Positions 32,600 through 41,053 of a stretch of 64,000 nucleotides of DNA are shown here, one piece after another. This DNA is from Candidatus Woesearchaeota archaeon (GTDB lineage: Archaea; Nanobdellota; Nanobdellia; Woesearchaeales; JACJVW01). The position numbers and the translations under genes were made by a program. Under the pieces are notes generated by a model that saw nothing but the letters and a program-made list of their open reading frames with translations, did no database searches and was not told the DNA's origin. The stretch is taken from assembly GCA_020637435.1 (NCBI GenBank), contig JACJVW010000003.1, positions 1 through 64,000 on the forward strand, read 5' to 3'. Every line of letters begins with the position of its first letter. Position 1 is the first letter of the stretch.

Positions 32600-33205
32600 A
32601 TGCAACGCAGAGGTGGATTTCAGCTCTCACTTAACGCCATCGTACTTTTAGTGCTTGGAATTGCAGTGGTTAGTTTTGCCATTGTAATCGTACCTAAACA
32701 ATTTGATGTGGCTAAGCAAGAATTCGCTTATGCCTCCGAAGAGATCAATACGCAGATTACTGAATATTTGACTAGGTCCGGTGAATTGCTTACTGTATCC
32801 CAGGTCGAGATGCGGGTCAGTGCGGGTGATCCTATGGAGTTGTATTTTGGGATCCAGAATACTGATAATGTGGTGCGAAGGTACTATATCGAATTTCGCT
32901 GCGTGAATTCTATCCAGAACCCTAGCGGATGTGCAGCATCTATTGTCGATACAGATAGCTCGTGGAATTGGTTCTCGACGTGGAGTCATGTGGATCTGGA
33001 TCCGCTGAGCAGCAGAGCATTCATCACGTATCTACTAGCCTCGCAAGGCGGAGACTCCTATAATGGGCGGCTGGTAATCTGGAAATGCATAGATCCTGCA
33101 AATACTTGTCCGGATAATATTGCTGATTTCTCAGCGCTTCCTGGTGATACCACCGACAATATGGAGAGCTATGCAGAAAAGAAAATAGTTGTCGCGGTCA
33201 ATTAA
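32600..33205 (+). CDS. Pilin-like surface protein, paralogue 4
   Basis: 201 residues starting MQRRGGFQLSLNAIVLLVLG. The body keeps the paralogue pattern LTRSGELLTVSQVEMRVSAGDPMELYFGIQNTD and RRYYIEFRCV, with two pairs of cysteines. It is separated from paralogue 3 by 66 bases that contain a TATA-like box (ACTTATAAAG, about 32584-32593) and may have its own leaderless promoter. Its last bases overlap the convergent tpiA gene by 8. Confidence 0.72.
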   Translation: MQRRGGFQLSLNAIVLLVLGIAVVSFAIVIVPKQFDVAKQEFAYASEEINTQITEYLTRSGELLTVSQVEMRVSAGDPMELYFGIQNTDNVVRRYYIEFRCVNSIQNPSGCAASIVDTDSSWNWFSTWSHVDLDPLSSRAFITYLLASQGGDSYNGRLVIWKCIDPANTCPDNIADFSALPGDTTDNMESYAEKKIVVAVN

Positions 33206-33872
33206 GACCGCTGATGAGGTCCAGGAGGGCCTGCTTAGGATTGTCTGCTTTTGTGATGCCTGAAGCCAGGAGTACACCGTCAGCGCCGAGATGCACCGCG
33301 ATACGGACATCGTCTCCCGTCTTTACACCTGCACCTACCAGCACTTTGATACTTGGGCAGATGGACTTTATGCTCTGCACGGTCTGTGAGATGAGTTCTG
33401 GCCTTGCTGTCGAGACGGAGATGTCTCCTCCTATAAGTTCCGGAGGCTCAACAGCGATGAAGTCAGGTTCAAACACCGCGACTGCCTTAGCCTGTTTTTC
33501 ATCGTTGGAGCAGACGATGGTGATAAGTCCAACCTCTTTGCATCTTTCTATAGAACGCTGAAGAACATCAAGGCGTAGGCGGTGCTCACTATGATTAAGC
33601 AGTGTTCCGATGGCACCATTCTCTTTGACATCTTCGGGGAGGATGCTACCCGTATGTGCGCCTTGTGTTTCCGCATCGATATGTTCAGCAAGCACCGGAA
33701 TCGATGTATTGGTATCGATGCGATAAATGTCGGGAGCGGGTACGCAGAGCGCTACTGCACGTCCGGTCTCTTGCGCGGCTTCTTCGCAAGCCTTGGCCAG
33801 TTGAAGAGCTCTCTCTCCGATGGATGATTCATAAGTCTTGAAGTTTATAGCGATAAGTGGTGTCTCTATCAT
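33198..33872 (-). CDS. tpiA: Triosephosphate isomerase, archaeal type
   Basis: 224 residues, the short archaeal form of TIM (bacterial ones are about 250). It shows the substrate-binding Asn and Lys in LIAINFKTYE, the catalytic His in LNHSEHRL, the catalytic Glu in IAVEPPELIGG and the phosphate-binding LVGAGVKTGDD and GVLLASGI blocks. It interconverts glyceraldehyde 3-phosphate and dihydroxyacetone phosphate. The frame is monocistronic with the upstream region AT-rich and shared with the AAA ATPase genes. Confidence 0.95.
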   Translation of the reverse strand: MIETPLIAINFKTYESSIGERALQLAKACEEAAQETGRAVALCVPAPDIYRIDTNTSIPVLAEHIDAETQGAHTGSILPEDVKENGAIGTLLNHSEHRLRLDVLQRSIERCKEVGLITIVCSNDEKQAKAVAVFEPDFIAVEPPELIGGDISVSTARPELISQTVQSIKSICPSIKVLVGAGVKTGDDVRIAVHLGADGVLLASGITKADNPKQALLDLISGLN

Positions 33873-34125
33873 GACTTCTTTTCTGGTGTTTGAGCTTTTT
33901 ATGTTTTTCGAGAAGTAAGGATAAAATTCTAAAATTTGCTGGTAGGGGCGCTAAAAACTCTAGATTTAAATATGATGGGCTTGAAACGTACTGGTAAGTG
34001 CGATACAAAAGGTTATCATTGATGAGTAGCCAATGTTTGTATTTACTGAACAATAGAAAAGGTTATAAAGTTGATATCTCTATAGAGTAGCATCATACTT
34101 ATTGATTCTATAAGCGAGAGTGTGT

Positions 34126-35064
34126 ATGAAAGTGGAATGGTATACAGAATACGGTTTTAAAGATAATCCTTTGGAAATCAACCCGCTAGAGGCCTCCGAG
34201 GATCCGGTAGGTTTCGATCAGGAGATCGAGGACCTGCTCTACTATGTTGAATCTGGAAACGTCATCCTTATCGAAGGTCCAAAGAGTTCGGGCAAGACCC
34301 TGCTTCTTGGTCAGGTCATCGAGAAGTTCGGTGGTAAGGGGCGCATCGTCTACATCGACGGTAACAATCTGAACAGGAAATATCAGATCGACGAACTGTT
34401 GACTGATGCTCAGGGATTCTTCCGAAGGATGTTTAAGAAACGTCCGAAGGGAATGATACTGCTCCTGGACAATTCTGTCGATCTGCCTCTAAAGACGTAT
34501 GAGATGCTCCAGTACTATTTTGATCAAGATTATCTGCATTCAGTTGTCTTTACGGCTGCCGATGGGAAGAAGCTTGCCATGCCAAAGAGCATGCGCGACA
34601 GGATCGGTAGCAGGACTATCAAGACCAAGACACTAAGCAGAGATGCTGCTGTCGATATGGTTCTTGACCGGCTTAATCAGGATATCATCTCAAAGGATAT
34701 GCTTGAGAAGCTTCACATCATGTCTGACAATGATATGAAGCGGTTCCTTGTCAACTGCAATAAGGTCTTCGACTATATGGTCGATGAAGAGAAAGACGAT
34801 ATCGATCTTAAGACTATGACCAAGGTTGTCAATGAGGACAGCGAGTATGACGAACTCTTAAAGGATGAAGTCTCGGAAGACGCATTCGTCGACGAAGAGA
34901 CCGGAGAGAAACTTGTCAAGGTCGGTGAGCACTACAGATCTCCTGATGATCTCTACTGCCCTGAATGCGGCGCTCTTATCGATGAAGATGATGATGAATG
35001 CCCAAGCTGCGGCGTCATCTTCGAAGAGGCTGACGACGACGAAGAGGAGAAGAAGAGGAAGTAA
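34126..35064 (+). CDS. AAA ATPase (ExeA/Orc-like) with C-terminal zinc ribbon
   Basis: 312 residues. The start WYTEYGFKDNPLEINPL resembles the N-terminus of ExeA/GspA-type ATPases. Walker A is GPKSSGKT (about 61-68) and Walker B MILLLDNS; in the latter the usual acidic pair is D-N, so hydrolysis may be weak. A winged-helix-like region precedes an acidic linker and a four-cysteine zinc ribbon (CPECG, CPSCG near residues 285-302). The tail is very acidic then basic. It lies next to a second ATPase that lacks the ribbon; the genes are one base apart. An ATG at 34120 is an alternative start. Confidence 0.78.
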   Translation: MKVEWYTEYGFKDNPLEINPLEASEDPVGFDQEIEDLLYYVESGNVILIEGPKSSGKTLLLGQVIEKFGGKGRIVYIDGNNLNRKYQIDELLTDAQGFFRRMFKKRPKGMILLLDNSVDLPLKTYEMLQYYFDQDYLHSVVFTAADGKKLAMPKSMRDRIGSRTIKTKTLSRDAAVDMVLDRLNQDIISKDMLEKLHIMSDNDMKRFLVNCNKVFDYMVDEEKDDIDLKTMTKVVNEDSEYDELLKDEVSEDAFVDEETGEKLVKVGEHYRSPDDLYCPECGALIDEDDDECPSCGVIFEEADDDEEEKKRK

Positions 35065-35065
35065 A

Positions 35066-35755
35066 ATGGCTTGGTATGAAGAATACGATTTTGTCTCAAA
35101 TCCTTTCACGATAAAACCCCAAGAAGAGCTTGAAGATTTTTTCGGACAGAAGGATATCATTGATAAGATTGAGGACTGTTATGAAGAAGGCGCTATGATA
35201 GTAGTGCGTGGCGCATATGGTACCGGAAAGACTACGGTGATGAAGGGAGTTATCGATCTTTTCAAAGGTGAGCGAAAAGTCGCTTACTATAATTGTTACA
35301 CCAGTGAGAAGAAGATAGATTTTGAGGATATCCTTGTCAGAGGTGGCAATTTCCTCTCTTCCATGTTTCGGATGAAGACGAAGGATATGATCCTTATCCT
35401 AGATGAAGCGCACAACATGATGCACAAGGATTTTGAGAATGTTGTCGACTTTTTTGAGGATGGCTATTTCAGGATGGTCATACTGGTGACTAGCGAGGAC
35501 GATTTTAAGTTCCCTGCTGAGATCAATGACATCGTCGGCGATCAGGTCTACAAGCTTGAGATGATCGATGAGAAAAATGCTGTCGAACTGGTTAAATCCA
35601 GACTCGAGGGTGTTAACCTCATGGGCGATGATGTAATCAAGAAGATCCTCAAGGCATCAAAGACTCCCCGGGAGTTCATGATGCGCTGCGATGACGCTTG
35701 CAGGAAGGCTGTTGAGCGTGGTAGTGAAAAGGTCGAAGATAAGGATCTCAAATAA
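35066..35755 (+). CDS. AAA ATPase, partner of the preceding gene
   Basis: 229 residues. MAWYEEYDFVSNPFTIKPQ matches the N-terminus of its neighbour, so they are paralogues. Walker A is GAYGTGKTT (about 50-58) and Walker B MILILDEAH, here with intact Asp-Glu, followed by a sensor Ser/Thr in LVTSED. No C-terminal ribbon is present. One base separates it from the upstream stop, so production of a hetero-oligomer is likely. The family's role in archaea (DNA transfer, secretion or chromosome work) is unclear. Confidence 0.8.
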   Translation: MAWYEEYDFVSNPFTIKPQEELEDFFGQKDIIDKIEDCYEEGAMIVVRGAYGTGKTTVMKGVIDLFKGERKVAYYNCYTSEKKIDFEDILVRGGNFLSSMFRMKTKDMILILDEAHNMMHKDFENVVDFFEDGYFRMVILVTSEDDFKFPAEINDIVGDQVYKLEMIDEKNAVELVKSRLEGVNLMGDDVIKKILKASKTPREFMMRCDDACRKAVERGSEKVEDKDLK

Positions 35756-35787
35756 GTTTTTAATTTTTGTCTCATTCTTATTCTACT

Positions 35788-36351
35788 ATGAAAGGATTGC
35801 TTTCGCTTGTGCTACTATCGGGTGCAGCACTTGGCTGTGATGAGCATGTGTACGAAAATATGCTAAGTGCTGTACAAGCCGATGTACCAGGTTATGAAGA
35901 GCGGGCCACTGCATATGCGAAACGCTGTGGATACGATTGTGGTCTTGTAGAGCGCGCTAGGCTTAGCGGCCCAAAGCTCAGATATGAGCGGTATATCAAG
36001 TCTATCAACGACGGTGTACTTGTCTTCTTTGAGCCGGCAGCCCGTCTTGCCGAAGAGCATGGGTTTTCCATCTCCATACTGGAAAGAGCTGTCTTACAAG
36101 GGGCTTTGAGAAATTATACTGCGTATCTGGATGATATCGCACAGGGTCGTATTTATATGGAATCTTTTGCAAGGAAACTTGCCAAGGATTATGGTTTTTC
36201 TGATGTTGAGGTGGCTGACGCTGTCACTATGGGGGTTCCAAAGAGGTGTGCAGAACTCAGGTCACTTATAGGCAAAGGCGCGACGCTGTATGGCTCAGAA
36301 CTTGAGGAACTTACTCTGGAGTTTGGGGAGCTTTGTTCGGGGCGTAAGTAA
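35788..36351 (+). CDS. Secreted helical protein, possible lipoprotein
   Basis: 187 residues. MKGLLSLVLLSGAALGC is a signal sequence with a cysteine after ALG, a fair lipobox, so membrane anchoring through a lipid is possible. The rest is helical with two similar halves (about 40-100 and 105-165) marked by AYAKRCGYDCGLVERARL, LAEEHGFSISILERAVLQG and LAKDYGFSDVEVADAVTMG; the pattern A-x-G-[FY]-[DS]-x-x-x-[VL] repeats three times. I do not know the family. An upstream in-frame ATG at 35767 would spoil the signal sequence. Confidence 0.65.
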   Translation: MKGLLSLVLLSGAALGCDEHVYENMLSAVQADVPGYEERATAYAKRCGYDCGLVERARLSGPKLRYERYIKSINDGVLVFFEPAARLAEEHGFSISILERAVLQGALRNYTAYLDDIAQGRIYMESFARKLAKDYGFSDVEVADAVTMGVPKRCAELRSLIGKGATLYGSELEELTLEFGELCSGRK

Positions 36352-36685
36352 TACCTTTCATCCTTAGGTAGGCAATGAAATCCTCGGCGTTCTTAAAAAG
36401 CAGTTTATACGGCGACCCTTCCCCATTTACTTCACAACCTTCTTCATCGTAGTCGCGGCATATATTGGGGCGGTGCTCGTAGATAGAGCACATCTTTCCA
36501 ACCAGTTTTTTGCATGGTGTCATGACTTCCATGTACCAGTCTTCGTCCTCAGCATCTATGTATATCTGAATATTCTCATGAAGAAGGTACCATACAAAAG
36601 AATCGTAGTCTTCGTTATCCTCTGGTGTGTCCAGAGGCACGGTGATGTAATGGCAGCATTTGCCGCAATCTGTGCATTTGATCAT
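36311..36685 (-). CDS. YkgJ-family cysteine-cluster protein
   Basis: 124 residues. The N-terminal CTDCGKCCHYITVP and the later CKKLVGKMCSIYEHRPNICRDY give the cysteine pattern CxxCxxCC...C...C...C of the YkgJ/UPF0153 family, thought to bind zinc or an iron-sulfur cluster. Its biochemical function is unknown. It overlaps the 3' end of the secreted helical protein by 41 bases on the opposite strand. Confidence 0.85.
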   Translation of the reverse strand: MIKCTDCGKCCHYITVPLDTPEDNEDYDSFVWYLLHENIQIYIDAEDEDWYMEVMTPCKKLVGKMCSIYEHRPNICRDYDEEGCEVNGEGSPYKLLFKNAEDFIAYLRMKGITYAPNKAPQTPE

Positions 36686-36773
36686 TTTTTCTAGAGGATT
36701 TGACAGATTCCTTTTTAAGAATCTTTCTACTCAAGAAACCTTTAAAAACATACTCTTGTTGCAGTCTTTCCAT

Positions 36774-36903
36774 GCGAGGGTGGCAGAGCCTGGTCAAATG
36801 CGCAGGACTTAAGCGACCTATGATGGAGACAACCAAGCGCGTGCTTGGGTCTAAGTTATCCTGTCCCTTAGTGGGTTCGAGGGTTCGAATCCCTTCCCTC
36901 GCA
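36774..36903 (+). tRNA. tRNA-Leu(TAA) with a 44-base anticodon intron
   Basis: Acceptor GCGAGGG (36774-36780) pairs with CCCTCGC before A36903. It has the long variable arm of class II tRNAs. The anticodon is TAA (36810-36812). A canonical BHB motif is present: outer stem CAGGA/TCCTG, central helix CTTA/TAAG, three-base bulges AGC and TTA and inner helix GACC/GGTC. That sets the intron at 36814-36857, with an inner hairpin CCAAGC/GCTTGG. CCA is not encoded. A TATA-like CTTTAAAAAC is at about 36740-36749. Confidence 0.95.
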
Positions 36904-37006
36904 TTATTTCTCATTATCCTTCAGTCGAACCCTAGGGTTCAAAGTGTTGTGAGCTGATGCGGACAACATAGACATGGATTTTTCCATGTCGTACCCTACC
37001 CTCGCA
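36904..37006 (+). repeat. tRNA-Leu 3'-end copy with structured T-loop insert
   Basis: One 103-bp unit of the same design as the repeats after tRNA-Lys: T-rich spacer, perfect palindrome GAACCCTAGGGTTC, then the insert with hairpin GTTGT/ACAAC and hairpin GACATGG-ATTTTT-CCATGTC, then CCCTA-CCCTCGCA, the tRNA-Leu 3' end. The T-stem of the copy (TAGGG/CCCTA) is fully paired although it differs from that of the real tRNA (GAGGG/CCCTT), so both strands changed together. Confidence 0.85.
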
Positions 37007-37050
37007 TATTCCCTTCTTTGCGTTGTGCTCTTGGTTCTAAGGAATCCCTG

Positions 37051-37797
37051 TCAACTCTTCTTTTTGAACTTAAGAATAATGAAGGTTGGCAATGTTGCAC
37101 ACAAATGGAACCTTTCAGGATCAATCTTTTTTGATGAAGGTCTTGGTTTGCAATCAATATAATTAAGGAGTTCAAAACCATTCTTGATTCCACCATTAAT
37201 GAAGGCTTCAAACGGATAGTTGTACAATTTTATTTTCCCGAGACTTCCAAGGTTGTTGAATATTGGTTTTGTGCCAAAATAGTCTCCCCAGATCCTTCTT
37301 TCTCCATTTTTTCCTTTTGTTATGCCTATTCTGTGTTCATCATTTTGGCACATTAAGTTAAAAATGGGGTGCCCTGTTGAAAAGCAGAATGTGCCTCCTT
37401 TTTTTAGAACACGTTCAGTTTCTCTGAAGAGTCTGTTTAGGTTTTTTACATAGTGAATTGCTAAGCTAGAATAAACAAGATCAAAAGTGGAATCTTTGTA
37501 TGGCAATGGTTTACTCATATCGGCGACATTGAACACTGAGTTTGCTATCTTTTGCTGTTGTGCAAGTTTGACCATCTGTTCACTTATGTCGATTCCAATG
37601 AGTTTTTTGAACCCTTTTTTTGAGAGTTTTTTTGCTTGGTCTCCAAATCCACAACCAAGGTCAAGAAGGGTCAAGTCTTTTACGTTACCTATGGCTTTTA
37701 TGAGGTTAGGAACTTCGATGTCTCTGTTATAATCGAAACGAGTTTTGTCCTTCCTGCGTTCCATGAAGTGTTCTGCCAATGTATCGAAATCACTCAT
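37051..37797 (-). CDS. Class I SAM-dependent methyltransferase
   Basis: 248 residues. Motif I LLDLGCGFGDQAK, the acidic residue at the end of strand 2 (IGIDIS), FNVADMSKPLPYKDSTFDLVYS and the motif-III block RVLKKGGTFCFSTGHPIF identify a UbiE/COQ5-like fold. The substrate is not evident. The gene is more AT-rich than its neighbours, with long A/T runs and codons such as AAA and TTT favoured, which may indicate recent transfer. It lies directly after the tRNA-Leu locus, a common site for imported genes. Confidence 0.85.
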   Translation of the reverse strand: MSDFDTLAEHFMERRKDKTRFDYNRDIEVPNLIKAIGNVKDLTLLDLGCGFGDQAKKLSKKGFKKLIGIDISEQMVKLAQQQKIANSVFNVADMSKPLPYKDSTFDLVYSSLAIHYVKNLNRLFRETERVLKKGGTFCFSTGHPIFNLMCQNDEHRIGITKGKNGERRIWGDYFGTKPIFNNLGSLGKIKLYNYPFEAFINGGIKNGFELLNYIDCKPRPSSKKIDPERFHLCATLPTFIILKFKKKS

Positions 37798-37958
37798 CTC
37801 AGCATTCTCTATGTTTCTACTTAATAAACTCTATTCCTGTAATCTGCAACAGATTGTCGCACCAGCTTCACTCTCGTTTCCGTGAGCCGTTAGTTCTGCT
37901 TTCTGATTCAGGTAAAAAGAAATCCGAAATATACCATACAAAACAAATGGATAAAAAA

Positions 37959-38150
37959 TTAGAAATTTTTTTTTGCGCCAGCTGCGATCGCTTTATCTGC
38001 GTTCTCTTTTGACATCATGGCGCACATGGTAGTTGGACAATCAGGGCATTTACCCTTGGCCATGTAGCCTCCTTTTGCGGTCTGATTGATCACAGGATCT
38101 ACCATCTTCTGATTTTTTTTCTTACATTTCACACAATATGCTTCTACCAT
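37959..38150 (-). CDS. DUF5679 small zinc-ribbon-like protein
   Basis: 63 residues. AYCVKCKKKNQKMVDP at the N-terminus and GKCPDCPTTMC near the middle give two CxxC knuckles for one zinc ion. This is the layout of DUF5679, small proteins widespread in archaea and bacteria with no known function. A GAGGTC ribosome-binding site stands just before the start. Confidence 0.8.
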   Translation of the reverse strand: MVEAYCVKCKKKNQKMVDPVINQTAKGGYMAKGKCPDCPTTMCAMMSKENADKAIAAGAKKNF

Positions 38151-38303
38151 AGTATTGACCTCGTTTTTGCTATTTTAAGCCTACGTAATTATCATGGAGG
38201 CCGAATCATTCTTTAATCCTTTGGTTTTTGATATATATTCACCTTAAGATGGGACATTTCTTCCCATTATGTTTTTTATACTCTACCATTTTCCGTGTTG
38301 CAC

Positions 38304-38894
38304 ATGAAACTCTACTTAACCTCGGTTGCGGCGAATATGCTTGATGAGATCGATTTTTCGAAGCACAGAAAAGTTGCGTTCATACCTAATGCTGGTGACT
38401 TATATGAAAACCCTTCATTTGTCGCCGCTGATAGAGCAGCACTTGTTGAGAAAGGCCTTGAGGTTGAGGACCTTGACCTTAAGGAGTATCATTCTGGTGG
38501 CATCAGGGAGAAACTTAAGGAGTATGAAGTTATCTTTGTGGCTGGCGGCAATACGTTCTACCTTATGCAGCAGGTGCTTAAGAGTGGATTTGGTCGGGCT
38601 TTGCAGCAGATGATTTATGAGGACAAGCTGTATATTGGTTCAAGCGCTGGCTCAGTTATCGCCTGTCCTGACATCGATTTCGTGAAGAAGCTGGATGACC
38701 CTTCAGCAGCTGAATTGCCTAATCATCAAGGATTACACCTGATCAATTTCTACGTTTTGCCTCATTTTGAGGTGAATGAGACGAATGTGGCAATACTTGG
38801 ACTGCTCCGGGGAGAGGAGGTCATCACTTTGCCCGATAACCAGATGGTCGTCTATTGTGACGGAAACAAGAAGATAGTGACTGCCAAGCACTGA
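38304..38894 (+). CDS. Peptidase E-like S51 family protein
   Basis: 196 residues of the class I glutamine-amidotransferase-like fold. The nucleophile elbow is GSSAGSVIA (Ser near residue 117), the oxyanion-region VAGGNTFYLMQQ is present, and a His in LPHFE and an acidic residue near it complete the likely triad. Peptidase E cuts dipeptides with an N-terminal aspartate. The ATG at 38304 starts at the conserved MKLYLTS; a TATA-like TTTTTATACT is at 38273-38282. Confidence 0.85.
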   Translation: MKLYLTSVAANMLDEIDFSKHRKVAFIPNAGDLYENPSFVAADRAALVEKGLEVEDLDLKEYHSGGIREKLKEYEVIFVAGGNTFYLMQQVLKSGFGRALQQMIYEDKLYIGSSAGSVIACPDIDFVKKLDDPSAAELPNHQGLHLINFYVLPHFEVNETNVAILGLLRGEEVITLPDNQMVVYCDGNKKIVTAKH

Positions 38895-38906
38895 TGTTTT
38901 TCAGTC

Positions 38907-39494
38907 TTATATGAATTTTACGCCAAGGTGCGTGAGCAGCAGTTCATACAGGATTAGAACAAAGACTATTGTTGAGATAAGGATGATGATATCGCGCTTT
39001 CTTTTATGGCTGTTGTGCCGGACGCTTGATTTGAAGTTGAGCAAGTCGTAAACTTCATCACCTATGTAAAGTGTGAAGAATGTGCCTACTCCGGAGAGGA
39101 CTATAATAAGATAGTAAGGTATCGGAGTAATAAGGATGTCCTTAAATATGGTCAGTAAAAATGTCTTCTCATATGCTTCCGGATTGAAGAGCAAATTTGT
39201 GATATTGAGAAGTATGGCAAATGCCCACACAAAAATCTCTGAGTGTATCATTTTGAAACCCAAAAAATACCTTAACGGTAGGTCAAGGACAATCCCTCCA
39301 TCCGGTATAGGTGTGGCTAATACGAAGAAAGACCAGGTGAGCAGCATGATCACAAATCCGTCTTTTAGGCCAAAATGCCATGATGCGAAAGCGAAATATG
39401 CTACCAGGATCAGAACGACTGTGAGAAATTTGTTCTTAAAGACTTTACGGATCTCATGTGAGAAGTGTTCTTCCAAGTGCCTAATATTCAGCAT
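38907..39494 (-). CDS. Hypothetical membrane protein
   Basis: 195 residues with five or six predicted membrane helices (about 24-40, 47-63, 84-98, 115-140 and 168-188). No conserved charged motif beyond PIPDGGIVLDLPLRYFLG is clear. I recognise no transporter or enzyme family. The gene is convergent with the peptidase E gene and its start has an upstream AAGGTAGAACC that could bind the ribosome. Confidence 0.6.
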   Translation of the reverse strand: MLNIRHLEEHFSHEIRKVFKNKFLTVVLILVAYFAFASWHFGLKDGFVIMLLTWSFFVLATPIPDGGIVLDLPLRYFLGFKMIHSEIFVWAFAILLNITNLLFNPEAYEKTFLLTIFKDILITPIPYYLIIVLSGVGTFFTLYIGDEVYDLLNFKSSVRHNSHKRKRDIIILISTIVFVLILYELLLTHLGVKFI

Positions 39495-39591
39495 GGTTCT
39501 ACCTTCACGAATAGGGTTTAAATAGATTGTGGAGGTGGTGTCATATAGCTGAACATTTGGCTACGTCTGTTGGTCTTGATATGGCACTGAT

Positions 39592-40083
39592 CTAATTGTT
39601 CGTTGCATTTGTTGTTTGAAGAGTGAACAGGATCCTGTAGGCTGTCCGCCTTTTTTTATCGGTAAGTTTGATGCATTTGCCTTCACTCACCCAGTTTTCA
39701 AGCATCTTCTTTATTTTCCTAAAGTTATGACGTTCACCATATAACTCCAGCAGCATCACTGAGAGCTCTTTTGGGAAGTACCAGCATTGACCTATATAGT
39801 CAATCGATCTTATCTCTTTTACCATATGCTCATCAAGCATGGTATTGAAGTTAGCTGCTATGATGCTCTCAATCATATGCAGTAAGTCAAAGTTGGAAAG
39901 ATTACTTAGTCTTGAGAGTTCCTTGCCAAGGATTCGGCCCTGTTCATCAATCACGCAAAGTCCATAGTGCACCAGGCTTCTGATGACGCGTATGCAGTTC
40001 TTGTGGACATTTGTATCGTCTTTGTACTTTTTGAGATGGTGATTCTTGTACATTATCTGCCATAACCTGTCTTCAATCTGCAT
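39592..40083 (-). CDS. Hypothetical protein, possible winged-helix
   Basis: 163 residues, basic. The N-terminal RLWQIMYKNHHLKKYKD...IRVIRSLVHYGLCVIDEQGRILG looks like a helical bundle followed by a wing, and the C-terminal RKIKKMLENWVSEGKCIKLTDKKRRTAYRILF could be another helix-turn-helix plus wing. I infer nucleic acid binding only from these patterns. It is preceded by an AGGGGTCTG-type leader and stands opposite the kinase-like gene. Confidence 0.55.
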   Translation of the reverse strand: MQIEDRLWQIMYKNHHLKKYKDDTNVHKNCIRVIRSLVHYGLCVIDEQGRILGKELSRLSNLSNFDLLHMIESIIAANFNTMLDEHMVKEIRSIDYIGQCWYFPKELSVMLLELYGERHNFRKIKKMLENWVSEGKCIKLTDKKRRTAYRILFTLQTTNATNN

Positions 40084-40201
40084 AAGGGGTCTGTATCAGA
40101 TTCGATTAATAGCCCTTTGCATTTCCTAGTTTATTTTTCGTAATATTTATAAATATCCTACTCTATCCTACCTTTATGTATCGCGTGTGATGGTGTAGAC
40201 T

Positions 40202-41053
40202 ATGCATCGTAAAACTTACAATGATGTGGATATTGACAGACAGAACGGAACAGTGACGAAACATTATATCCAAGGAGATGATGTGCAACGATTACGGCGT
40301 ATGCATACGGAGCGGGATGCATTACTGGAACTTCATAAATACCCGCACAGCTGCGTGTTACCTGAGGTTCTTGATGACAAAGATGATGGACCTTCATTAA
40401 CCATCTCGTATCTGAATGGTGCTCATGATATCACTGAATTGCTTGAAGATAATTCTATGCAGCATCTTGTTGGTCCAATAATGGAAGCTAAGACTTATCT
40501 GGAGACAGTACATCACCGTACAAATTCCAAATATGCAGTTCCGGAAAGCCTTGTGGAGAAACTTGAAACATATTCAGACGTCTACGCAGATTACATTCCG
40601 GATGATGTGCTGCGCTATCTTGGTTATATGCAAGTGCCACGCATGCCTGTCTCAAATGTCCACGATGATTTTAAGTTGGCAAATATCATGCCTATCGATG
40701 GCGGAGGGGTAGGTCTAGTTGATTGGGAGCACTATTCACAAGGCGCTTCAGATTATGATAGAGCCACACTTTTTGTTAACGCAGCTATACTGTTGGATTC
40801 AAAAGGCAGATTGCCTGAGATGCGAGACCTTGCACCTGTCATAGGAGAACCTTCATCAGAGCTGTATTTCAATATGATGGTACGAACCCTCGTAGAATTC
40901 AGTCCCGCGGTCAAGCGCGGGGAGTACGGACCTTCACGGCCTATCGTCATATTTATGCAGCGATTGCTTCAATATGAGCTTAGAGCTGTTTCGCGTCCCA
41001 TTAGTGTTGAAAGATTTACGGAGCAGATGGTCTACGATGCATACATTCTTTGA
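40202..41053 (+). CDS. Aminoglycoside phosphotransferase-like kinase
   Basis: 283 residues of the APH/choline-kinase fold. VHDDFKLANIM carries the catalytic Asp and Asn, and GLVDWEHYSQGASDYDRAT the metal-binding Asp and the typical SDYD sequence. In the N-lobe an acidic/lysine pair is less clear. Such kinases phosphorylate small alcohols, sugars or amino acid derivatives; the substrate here is unknown. The gene overlaps the start of the FBPase gene by 17 bases, so the two are translated together, and a sugar-type substrate would fit. Confidence 0.75.
   Translation: MHRKTYNDVDIDRQNGTVTKHYIQGDDVQRLRRMHTERDALLELHKYPHSCVLPEVLDDKDDGPSLTISYLNGAHDITELLEDNSMQHLVGPIMEAKTYLETVHHRTNSKYAVPESLVEKLETYSDVYADYIPDDVLRYLGYMQVPRMPVSNVHDDFKLANIMPIDGGGVGLVDWEHYSQGASDYDRATLFVNAAILLDSKGRLPEMRDLAPVIGEPSSELYFNMMVRTLVEFSPAVKRGEYGPSRPIVIFMQRLLQYELRAVSRPISVERFTEQMVYDAYIL

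Noticed and set aside
33963..34023. Very short frame after a TATA-like sequence upstream of the AAA ATPase genes.
   Set aside because: The spacing of the TATA box to the ATG is too short and the peptide (about 15 residues) shows no bias; a better TATA (GGTTATAAAG) lies closer to the ATPase start.
34865..35065. Upstream extension of the second AAA ATPase by 67 codons.
   Set aside because: This part runs through the end of the first ATPase in another frame and has low-complexity Arg/Ala/Ser content; ATG 35066 starts the family-like WYEEYDF sequence.
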